Shown in pieces: positions 1 to 5,040 of a stretch of DNA of 5,044 nucleotides. Numbering within the stretch: the first letter of the stretch is position 1; every line of letters starts with the position of its first letter. The notes beneath the pieces are model-generated. The model did no database searches. It had not been told where the DNA came from and saw only the letters and a program-made list of their open reading frames with translations. Made by a program: the position numbers and the translations under genes. The stretch lies in NCBI GenBank assembly GCA_013202935.1, contig JABMRG010000042.1, positions 1 through 5,044 of the forward strand, given 5' to 3'. This stretch comes from Candidatus Omnitrophota bacterium. Lineage in GTDB: Bacteria; Omnitrophota; Gorgyraeia; JABMRG01.

Positions 1-4
1 ATAG

Positions 5-613
5 ATGAGTATTATAAATGATGCACTGCATAAAGCGCGCCAAGAAAAAGAAAAGGCTCAAGGAACGCATAGGGATCCAGACGAACCTGAGCCAAAGGCA
101 GCACCTTTAAAGCAGTCTTCGGAACGTAGTAAACAAGAAACGCAAGTAGAACAGCATTCCTCAGGCAGGCAAGTTCAACCTAACATATCAAAACCTGAGC
201 CAGATAAAAAAATAGCTGCACCAACCAAAAAAAAGAATCGGCTATTTGCCTTGCTGCCTTTAGGCATAATAACTATATTGATAGTATCATTAACCGCTAT
301 ATTCTTGTTAAAAACACGTGGCACTATTATTTTTCCACCTCAAATTTCCACCTCAATAAGCAGGGTATCAACCTCACCAGTTGATACAAGCACTACTGAT
401 ACCGTTCTATCCGCAGAGCAAAATAGACCAAAAGATGAGAGCGGGTTTATACTAACCGGCGTCATACACGGCGGAGGCGCTCCAATGGCTGTTATAAATG
501 GCTCTGTTTATATGATAGGTGATAGTATTGAGGAAGCTAAAATTGCTGAGATAACGGATGACAAGGTAGTGCTTGAAAATAGTGGTAAAAGAATTGAACT
601 TAAGGTAAGGTAG
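5..613 (+). CDS. gspB: GspB-like type II secretion / pilus accessory protein, single-pass membrane protein
   Basis: Encodes 202 residues. The N-terminus MSIINDALHKARQEKEK matches the short cytoplasmic motif (MSxINDALKKA) that opens many GspB-type proteins. A charged, Pro/Gln-rich linker follows (about 20-78), then one membrane helix (about 79-102, after a KKKNR positive cluster, so N-in). Next comes a Ser/Thr-rich periplasmic stretch (about 112-135). The C-terminal domain (about 147-201) has the pattern FILTGVIHGGGAPMAVINGS, then a GDSIEEAKI-like segment and a short VVLENSGKRIEL strand, as in the T2SSB/GspB C-terminal domain. In known systems GspB works with GspA in assembling the secretin through the peptidoglycan; here that role is inferred. 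The ATG at 5 is preferred because the N-terminal motif begins there. Only four upstream bases are visible, so the ribosome site and any upstream partner (gspA or pilus genes) cannot be seen. It ends 2 bases before the convergent HD-GYP gene. Family confidence is good; the exact system (type II secretion or type IV pilus) is open. Confidence 0.8.
   Translation: MSIINDALHKARQEKEKAQGTHRDPDEPEPKAAPLKQSSERSKQETQVEQHSSGRQVQPNISKPEPDKKIAAPTKKKNRLFALLPLGIITILIVSLTAIFLLKTRGTIIFPPQISTSISRVSTSPVDTSTTDTVLSAEQNRPKDESGFILTGVIHGGGAPMAVINGSVYMIGDSIEEAKIAEITDDKVVLENSGKRIELKVR
332..356 (+). repeat. 12-bp direct repeat, 13-bp period, inside gspB
   Basis: TTTCCACCTCAA occurs at 332-343 and again at 345-356, separated by one base. 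The 13-base period is not a multiple of three, so the copies are read in different frames (FPPQ, then the residues around ISTSI). It lies in the low-complexity periplasmic linker between the membrane helix and the C-terminal domain, where sequence drift is tolerated. Confidence 0.7.
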
Positions 614-615
614 AA

Positions 616-2097
616 TTACTTTTCCCCAAGAACCTTCAAGAAAATCCTTACAACTCTTGGGTCAAACTGAGTCCCTGAATTCTTTTTAATCTCTTCTATG
701 GCTTTTCTTTTGGGCATAGGTTTGCGATAAGGCCTTCTCGAAGTCATCGCCTCATAAGCGTCAGCAACAGCTATAATTCTGGACTCTATAGGTATATCCT
801 CTCCTTTTATACCATCCACATAACCTGTACCATCATAGCGTTCATGTTCATGGTATATTATAGGTATAATAGGCTTTAAGCGCGGTATATGCTTTAATAT
901 CTTGGCACCATATATCGGATGCTTCTTAATAATAGCCCATTCAGGCCTAGTCAACTTTCCTTTCTTAAGTAATACGTTATCTGGAATACCGATCTTGCCT
1001 ATATCATGTAACATGCTGGCAAAATGAATCTTTTCAACAGCATCCCCATCAAGCTTTAACTTCTGCGCTGTCTTTACAGCTAACTTAGCAACCTCCTTTG
1101 AGTGGCCATGCGTATAATGATCACGTGCATCTATAGCCGCTGCCAGTGAGACAATACTTCCTACGTAAAGGTCGTGCACTTCTTCAAATAGATAGCAGTT
1201 ACTAATTGCAGCCCCTGCCTCATAAGCAAGTATAACAAGAAGCTCAACATCCTCCTCATCAAAGAAAGGTTTATTGCGGTACTTACCCAGGTTTAGAACC
1301 CCTAAAACCTTGCTGTCAGCAATGAGTGGAACAACAACAGCAGAGGTTAGGCCAAGGCCACGTAAATTCTTTTTTATACGTGGAGGTATCTTTTGGCCTG
1401 CATTTAATATAAGAGGGGTTGCTGTTTTAGCTACTCTACCTGCAATACCCTTGCCCAGTTTCAGCTTGGTTGCTTCAGCCACCCTCCTTGGTATACCTAT
1501 CGAATACCTCATATGCAGGTATCCGTCTTTTTCAAGAAGCATAATAGATGCTCTATCAGAGTCGCTCTCCTTAATAGCAGCTTCTAATATCAGTTTACAT
1601 AGTTTGTCAAGGTCATGCACGGCAATAAGTTTTTTGCCATATTTCATCACAGTCTTTAATCTTGAAAATTCTCTTGTCTTATATATATTAAGCAGGCATT
1701 GCGTTGAGCGCTCTATTGCTCCTAATATAATACTAATCATCTGGTTAAGTTTTTTAGGTTGGCTGCTGTATACTTTTATTATCCTGCTTGTTATTGTATC
1801 GCGGAGTATAATCTGCCCATGTATAGTGTCTTCTGCGGTGTTGGCGCTAAGATAATCATTAAGAACCAGTCGTTTGAGTATAATGTTACAATAATGGGAG
1901 CTTGGCTTTTTTATATCCTTAATGAACGCATCGATATATTCTTTCATGCCCTCTGCATGTATCTTTTTCGGAATCATGGTCTTAAGGCGTTTGTGGCCCG
2001 GTACCTCGAAGATACGGTTAGACCACTCCTTGACTAAGGGCTTTTTGTTGTTTATAAGAAACCCTGCGACTTCTTTCCTTGCATTATTATTGGCCAT
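616..2097 (-). CDS. GAF and HD-GYP domain protein, probable cyclic-di-GMP phosphodiesterase
   Basis: Encodes 493 residues with no signal peptide or membrane helix, so probably cytoplasmic. The N-terminal helical region (about 10-140, beginning FLINNKKPLVKEWSNRI) loosely resembles the RsbRD N-terminal sensor type; this is tentative. A GAF domain spans about 155-300 (DRASIMLLEK; LGKGIAGRVAKTATPLI; VVVPLIADSKVLGVLNLGK). The HD-GYP domain spans about 305-490: H332 in YTHGHSKEVAKLA, H364-D365 and K368 in HDIGKIGIPDNVL, H393 in KKHPIYGAKIL, H418 in HEHERYDGTGY, and D446 in AVADAYEAMTSRRPYR. HD-GYP proteins hydrolyse cyclic-di-GMP (some cGAMP) with a bi- or trinuclear metal site. Two departures are visible: the usual HH pair reads E417-H418, and the GYP motif reads GYV. 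Most ligands remain, so activity is plausible but not certain. The ATG at 2097 follows an AAGG Shine-Dalgarno located at the end of the SPOR gene; the gap between the two genes is 3 bases. The GAF domain probably gates activity by an unknown ligand. Confidence 0.92.
   Translation of the reverse strand: MANNNARKEVAGFLINNKKPLVKEWSNRIFEVPGHKRLKTMIPKKIHAEGMKEYIDAFIKDIKKPSSHYCNIILKRLVLNDYLSANTAEDTIHGQIILRDTITSRIIKVYSSQPKKLNQMISIILGAIERSTQCLLNIYKTREFSRLKTVMKYGKKLIAVHDLDKLCKLILEAAIKESDSDRASIMLLEKDGYLHMRYSIGIPRRVAEATKLKLGKGIAGRVAKTATPLILNAGQKIPPRIKKNLRGLGLTSAVVVPLIADSKVLGVLNLGKYRNKPFFDEEDVELLVILAYEAGAAISNCYLFEEVHDLYVGSIVSLAAAIDARDHYTHGHSKEVAKLAVKTAQKLKLDGDAVEKIHFASMLHDIGKIGIPDNVLLKKGKLTRPEWAIIKKHPIYGAKILKHIPRLKPIIPIIYHEHERYDGTGYVDGIKGEDIPIESRIIAVADAYEAMTSRRPYRKPMPKRKAIEEIKKNSGTQFDPRVVRIFLKVLGEK
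625..661. repeat. 7-bp inverted repeat at the convergent gene ends
   Basis: CCCAAGA (625-631) and TCTTGGG (655-661) are perfect complements separated by 23 bases. The site lies 12 bases past the gspB stop, within the last codons of the HD-GYP gene. Neither arm is followed by a T-run on either strand, so it is not a standard intrinsic terminator. It could still form a 3' stem-loop in a gspB transcript. Confidence 0.35.
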
Positions 2098-2100
2098 ATT

Positions 2101-2751
2101 TTACCTTGGCATAGCTGTTATAAAGCTATCCTCTATATTCTCTCTTGACTTAAGCCTGCTCAGGGCTGAACCGGCTGATCTTGCATCTTTAAAGCTGCCT
2201 ACATAGATTATGAATTTGTCCTTACCGGATTGGTATTGGGATTTATGCATGAATGCCTTGTATCCCTTTGATTGCAGGTCAGTTGTAAACTTTTGCGCTT
2301 CATTAGAACTATCAGAAACAGCTACCTGTATTGTGTAATTCCCGGCTGCGCTAACCGGTGTGATAGTATCGGTTTCCGTTCTTTTCATGCCAACGACAAA
2401 CCGTATAGCTGCTATAGCAAACACTATAACTAAAATAAATGCTATTGACGAGATAATAAGCAGCCGTATCTTCTTTGCCTTAACCCCTCTCATCCTCTTT
2501 AATTTTCTCTTGGTCTGTTCAAGCTCCTGTCTTAGGGCCTCCAGGTCTTGCTTTATTCTAATGCTTTCACTGTTCACATCTTTCCTGGGGGAATCTTGCC
2601 TCGCGTGAGGCTCTTTTCTCTTGCGCGCTAGATGCTTTTCTTGTATATCGGCTGCAATACCAACAGCACTCCCGTATAGGCGGCTTCTTATATCATTCTC
2701 TGTGAGCGAGTGCAGCTCTGATTTTTCTCTTGATTTAAATCCAAATGGCAT
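2101..2751 (-). CDS. Single-pass inner-membrane protein with C-terminal SPOR domain
   Basis: Encodes 216 residues. The cytoplasmic N-terminal part (1-95) is rich in Lys, Arg and Glu. It includes a segment ENDIRSRLYGSAVGIAADIQ (about 18-37) that I cannot assign, and a heptad-like stretch likely to form a coiled coil (about 62-90, IKQDLEALRQELEQTKRKLK). One membrane helix lies at about 96-120 (IRLLIISSIAFILVIVFAIA), flanked by positive charges, giving N-in/C-out topology. After a short linker comes a SPOR domain (about 137-213), with the N-terminal strand NYTIQVAVSDSSNEAQKF, GYKAFMHKSQY, then FIIYVGSFKDARSAGSALSRL. SPOR domains bind septal peptidoglycan strands stripped of stem peptides, so a role at the division site or in wall remodelling is inferred; this is not an FtsN identification. 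The ATG at 2751 is preceded by AAAGG with about 10-base spacing. It lies 30 bases after the acetyltransferase stop and 3 bases before the HD-GYP start, consistent with one operon. Confidence 0.85.
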   Translation of the reverse strand: MPFGFKSREKSELHSLTENDIRSRLYGSAVGIAADIQEKHLARKRKEPHARQDSPRKDVNSESIRIKQDLEALRQELEQTKRKLKRMRGVKAKKIRLLIISSIAFILVIVFAIAAIRFVVGMKRTETDTITPVSAAGNYTIQVAVSDSSNEAQKFTTDLQSKGYKAFMHKSQYQSGKDKFIIYVGSFKDARSAGSALSRLKSRENIEDSFITAMPR

Positions 2752-2781
2752 TCTACAAAAGCCTTTCTCTTATCTAATATA

Positions 2782-3243
2782 TCAATGGATCTTATAGTGG
2801 AGCATTACAATTTCTACATTGTCAAAGAAGTATCTTTCTTTCTCCACAAAACCTTTCTTCTTTGTCAGGAGCTTTATGGCTGCCTGCATAGTCGATGTCG
2901 CCCTGAAGACAACTTGCTTATAATGATTCATCTTACAGAAATCTAAAACCGTATCGACCACCATCGACCCCATTCCCCTTACCCTATGGCTCGGATGGAC
3001 AAAGAGCCTCCTTAAAAGAGCTATAGATTCACTATCTTCTTTTATGCCGGCTGTGCCAATAATAGTTGAATTCTCCTCTACTACCAGGAATTTCTCTCTT
3101 AGTTTGCTATAAGCTCCGGATATATCATCCAGGTCGCCGTACTGGTATGCCTTTGCTTCAGCACTATACTCATTGCCCATTATAGATGTTATCAGTGTTT
3201 TGACGCCTTCTGCGTCTTCTGGCTTGAAAGATCTGATCTGCAT
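2782..3243 (-). CDS. GNAT-family N-acetyltransferase
   Basis: Encodes 153 residues, the usual length for a single-domain GNAT enzyme. It opens with the typical first strand MQIRSFKPEDAEGVKTLI. Motif A is clear at about 77-95: ALLRRLFVHPSHRVRGMGSM, where R87-x-x-G90-x-G92 is the acetyl-CoA pyrophosphate-binding loop. The last part has AAIKLLTKKKGFVEKERYFF (about 121-140), the familiar KxGF motif-B region. The family moves an acetyl group from acetyl-CoA to an amine; the acceptor here cannot be told from sequence. The start at 3243 (ATG) is well supported by an AGGAG site 8 bases upstream. It is the first gene of a probable three-gene unit with the SPOR and HD-GYP genes, transcribed from the promoter at 3304-3332. 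Its link to those two may be only co-transcription. Confidence 0.9.
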   Translation of the reverse strand: MQIRSFKPEDAEGVKTLITSIMGNEYSAEAKAYQYGDLDDISGAYSKLREKFLVVEENSTIIGTAGIKEDSESIALLRRLFVHPSHRVRGMGSMVVDTVLDFCKMNHYKQVVFRATSTMQAAIKLLTKKKGFVEKERYFFDNVEIVMLHYKIH

Positions 3244-3297
3244 TTTTTAATCTCCTAAATTTATAGTAGGGCCTGCTCCCACGTAAACGGGGGATAA
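3244..3297 (-). promoter_or_regulatory. Probable 5' leader of the acetyltransferase/SPOR/HD-GYP unit
   Basis: About 54 bases lie between the predicted transcription start (near 3297) and the ATG at 3243. The Shine-Dalgarno AGGAG is at 3252-3256. Two weak hairpins share the bases 3278-3280: one pairs them with 3291-3293 (with CG/CG inside, loop 3284-3287), the other with 3269-3271. Stems this short are probably marginal; no known riboswitch is recognised. Confidence 0.35.
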
Positions 3298-3303
3298 TAT
3301 ATT

Positions 3304-3332
3304 ACTATAATATTAATTTTAGATAATGTCAA
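3304..3332 (-). promoter_or_regulatory. Sigma-70-type promoter for the acetyltransferase/SPOR/HD-GYP unit
   Basis: Read on the minus strand, a perfect -35 box TTGACA (3327-3332) is followed after exactly 17 bases by TATAGT (3304-3309), one base off the consensus -10. The TGA inside the -35 box is the stop codon of the YjbQ-family gene (3329-3331), so the promoter starts inside that gene. A perfect 6-bp inverted repeat (ATATTA/TAATAT, 3299-3313, 3-base spacer) is centred over the -10 region and could be an operator. In DNA this A+T-rich it may be chance. Confidence 0.75.
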
Positions 3333-3727
3333 GAGCCTAAGAACTTTAATACAACTTTTCTTTTGCGTGGCCCATCAAACTCACAAAAGTATATACCTTG
3401 CCAGGTACCCAGGAGAAGCTTGCCTGATTCTATTAAGACTACACGCGATGATCCTATAATACTTGCCTTGACATGTGCGTCTGCATTACCTTCTGAATGA
3501 CTGTAACTGCCATCTCTTGGTATAAGTTTATCCAAAGTGTCATTAATGTCACTTTTTACGCTCGGGTCGGCATTCTCATTAATACATACAGAGGCTGTAG
3601 TATGCGGTATGTATATCACGCATATACCGTCTTTTATCTTACTCGCTTTTAGGTGCTCTTGGACCTCAGCTGTAATATCTATAAGCTCTGCAAGGTCTTT
3701 TGTCTGAACACCAAACTCTCTCTTCAC
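3329..3727 (-). CDS. yjbQ: YjbQ-family (UPF0047) protein, secondary thiamine-phosphate synthase family
   Basis: Encodes 132 residues, the usual length for this compact single-domain family. Signature residues are present: DITAEV (17-22), the PHTTASVCINENADPSV block (41-57, H42, T44, E51, N52, D54), the HSEGNADAHVKASIIG block (77-92, H77, E79, N81, H85), LLLGTWQGIYFCEFDGPRKR (104-123, W109, Q110, E116, D118, R121). The conserved histidines are thought to form a metal site. Members are annotated as secondary thiamine-phosphate synthases because E. coli YjbQ shows that activity; the true role in most bacteria is unsettled. The start is GTG at 3727. This choice rests on the family N-terminus, a good AAGAGG site 8 bases upstream, and the GTGA overlap with the aroB stop, which suggests translational coupling. 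Identification is very secure, function less so. Confidence 0.93.
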   Translation of the reverse strand: MKREFGVQTKDLAELIDITAEVQEHLKASKIKDGICVIYIPHTTASVCINENADPSVKSDINDTLDKLIPRDGSYSHSEGNADAHVKASIIGSSRVVLIESGKLLLGTWQGIYFCEFDGPRKRKVVLKFLGS

Positions 3728-4818
3728 CCGCAGAACCTCTTTTTAATCGCTTCTCTTATTATACTATCGTCTACCTTGCTGCATACTGCCACATGGCCTA
3801 TTGCTACAGGCAGAACCCATCTCTTTTTACCTCTTATAATCTTTTTATCATAAGAGGTAGCCTTAATTACCTTAGCTATATTTATGCCTTTTACGCGTGT
3901 GGGTAAACCTGTTTTCTTTATCAAAGCTTCGAGTCTTATAAGATCTCTCTCTTTAGCCATATTAAGCATGAGAGCAATATCAAAAGCGCAGAGCATGCCT
4001 ACTGCCACAGCCTCTCCATGGTTGACAGACTTTCCATATGATACGCTTGCTTCTATCGCATGGCCTATAGTGTGGCCAAAGTTTAATATACTCCTGTATC
4101 CTGTTTTTTCTTCCTCATCTGCGCTGACGACCTCTGCCTTCAGCTTGCTGCAGCACGCAATGAGATGCTCAAGACAAGCAGGATTGAGCTTTAATATTTT
4201 GCTAATGTTATTCTCCAGGTAAGAAAAGAATTTTTTATCCAGAATAATACCGTATTTAATAACTTCTGCCAGGCCATTTCTTATTTGTCGAGGCGGTAAT
4301 GACCTCAAGACTAAAGGGTCACTTATAACAACCTTTGGCTGATAAAAAGCGCCGACAAGATTCTTGGCACATTCTATATCAATTGCTACCTTACCTCCTA
4401 TGGCAGAGTCTACCTGTGCTAAAAGTGTGGTCGGTATCTGTATAAACGGCACGCCCCTTCTGTATGTCGAAGCTACAAAGCCTGCCAGGTCTCCTACTAC
4501 ACCACCCCCTAATGCTATTACACATACTCCCTTACCCTTATCAAAGTCCGCCAAATTGTGAATCGCCTTGCACCAGCATGCATAAGACTTCGCCTTTTCA
4601 GAATCAGGGACAATATGAAACTTATTTAGAATGCCTTGTTTTGAGAGTGAGGCCTCTAATCGTTTTCCGTAAACAGATTTGATCTTTTTATTGGTAATTA
4701 TATAAGCAGTATTTGCTATGTTGAGGGTTTTAAGGATATTGCCTGCTGAGGAGAGCATGCCGGCCTTTATGCAGATATTGTAACTTCTCTTTCCAAGAAC
4801 AACCTTTATTTTCTTCAT
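3724..4818 (-). CDS. aroB: 3-dehydroquinate synthase
   Basis: Encodes 364 residues, the normal AroB length. It converts DAHP to 3-dehydroquinate, the second step of the shikimate pathway, using NAD and a divalent metal in the cytoplasm. The NAD-binding part shows PDSEKAKS (71-78) and the glycine-rich ALGGGVVGDLAGFVASTYRRG (102-122). The active-site segment IPTTLLAQVDSAIGGKVAID (128-147) follows, then AKNLVGAF (151-158). The three metal ligands are E185 in NGLAEVIKYG, H249 in LNFGHTIGHAIEA and H267 in NHGEAVAVGM. K143, K152 and K188 are also kept, so the enzyme should be active. The reading frame is open to another ATG at 4857, but that codon lies within the promoter spacer, and the ATG at 4818 has an AAGGTG ribosome site and the typical MKKIKVVLG start. 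The stop overlaps the YjbQ-family GTG start by four bases (GTGA). Confidence 0.97.
   Translation of the reverse strand: MKKIKVVLGKRSYNICIKAGMLSSAGNILKTLNIANTAYIITNKKIKSVYGKRLEASLSKQGILNKFHIVPDSEKAKSYACWCKAIHNLADFDKGKGVCVIALGGGVVGDLAGFVASTYRRGVPFIQIPTTLLAQVDSAIGGKVAIDIECAKNLVGAFYQPKVVISDPLVLRSLPPRQIRNGLAEVIKYGIILDKKFFSYLENNISKILKLNPACLEHLIACCSKLKAEVVSADEEEKTGYRSILNFGHTIGHAIEASVSYGKSVNHGEAVAVGMLCAFDIALMLNMAKERDLIRLEALIKKTGLPTRVKGINIAKVIKATSYDKKIIRGKKRWVLPVAIGHVAVCSKVDDSIIREAIKKRFCG
3736..3741 (-). promoter_or_regulatory. Shine-Dalgarno supporting the GTG start of yjbQ
   Basis: On the minus strand AAGAGG lies 8 bases before the GTG at 3727. It sits within the last codons of aroB, so ribosomes finishing aroB pass over it. 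This supports the non-ATG start and coupled translation. Confidence 0.7.
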
Positions 4819-4823
4819 CTTTT

Positions 4824-4829
4824 CACCTT
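4824..4829 (-). promoter_or_regulatory. Shine-Dalgarno that fixes the aroB start at 4818
   Basis: On the minus strand AAGGTG is followed after 5 bases by ATG at 4816-4818. The alternative in-frame ATG at 4857 has no comparable site and lies upstream of the predicted transcription start (near 4838). Confidence 0.8.
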
Positions 4830-4844
4830 TTGGATAATAGACTA

Positions 4845-4873
4845 AGTATAACAGCATTATATACGACTGTCAA
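4845..4873 (-). promoter_or_regulatory. Strong sigma-70-type promoter for aroB-yjbQ
   Basis: The minus strand reads TTGACA (4868-4873), exactly 17 bases, then TATACT (4845-4850). The -10 box is preceded by TG plus one base, which makes an extended -10. This gives a perfect -35 and a 5/6 -10 at ideal spacing. The predicted transcription start near 4838 leaves a leader of about 20 bases before the aroB ATG, just enough for the Shine-Dalgarno. Confidence 0.85.
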
Positions 4874-4879
4874 GGGGAC

Positions 4880-4906
4880 GTTTCCTTCGCCTTCGGCTCA
4901 GGGAAC
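4880..4906. repeat. Imperfect palindrome upstream of the aroB promoter, possible repeat remnant
   Basis: On the plus strand GTTTCC (4880-4885) pairs with GGGAAC (4901-4906) with one G-U wobble. Inside, GCC (4889-4891) pairs with GGC (4895-4897) around a TTC loop, with a symmetric 3/3 internal loop between the stems. The element lies 6 bases beyond the -35 box. The stem is better on the plus strand than on the minus. The flank GGGGACGTTTCC is like short dispersed repeats I recall from related genomes, but this is from memory only. The surrounding 187-base gap shows no convincing gene. Confidence 0.4.
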
Positions 4907-4973
4907 CAATCATGGAAGAAGTTCATTGGGGCGTTTGGTTGCACCCGCTCACAATAATTGGAAATCGTTACAT

Positions 4974-5004
4974 AAAAAAGCCCTGCCTGTAATCATAGCA
5001 GGGC
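4974..5004 (-). terminator. Intrinsic terminator for a minus-strand gene lying right of the window
   Basis: A perfect 7-bp G+C-rich stem (GCCCTGC at 4980-4986 and GCAGGGC at 4998-5004) closes an 11-base loop. On the minus strand the stem is followed immediately by six T's (the A-run at 4974-4979). That is a textbook rho-independent terminator for transcription entering from the right, and it would insulate the aroB promoter. On the plus strand the tail CTCTTTATTTTTT is weaker but could give some bidirectional activity. Confidence 0.85.
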
Positions 5005-5015
5005 CTCTTTATTTT

Positions 5016-5040
5016 TTGCGGGCAAGGTTCGCCCGAGCAA
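5016..5040. repeat. Bulged inverted repeat at the right edge
   Basis: TTGC (5016-5019) pairs with GCAA (5037-5040) and GGGC (5020-5023) with GCCC (5031-5034). There is a 2-base bulge at 5035-5036 and a 7-base loop. No T-run follows on either strand. The same bases can be read on the minus strand as the last codons of a gene, so the symmetry may be incidental. The window ends too soon to tell. Confidence 0.35.

Noticed and set aside
1274..1855. 193-codon open frame on the plus strand
   Set aside because: It lies wholly antisense to the well-supported GAF/HD-GYP gene, has no ribosome site that I see, and its translation has no family resemblance.
1922..2206. Plus-strand open frame across the HD-GYP/SPOR junction
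   Set aside because: It overlaps two supported minus-strand genes and their start signals, and its composition is that of a reverse complement.
2782..3243. GNAT protein as a toxin of a toxin-antitoxin pair
   Set aside because: There is no adjacent ribbon-helix-helix antitoxin gene; its neighbours are a YjbQ-family and a SPOR gene.
3884..4222. 112-codon open frame on the plus strand
   Set aside because: Antisense shadow of aroB, whose frame carries all the conserved active-site residues.
4856..4861. Perfect TATAAT on the minus strand near aroB
   Set aside because: It is only 6 bases from TTGACA, too close to act as its -10. The extended TATACT at 17-base spacing fits far better.
4912..4992. 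26-codon plus-strand frame (MEEVHWGVWLHPL...) with a weak AGGG upstream
   Set aside because: Too short, with no recognisable family or promoter, and it runs into the terminator stem.
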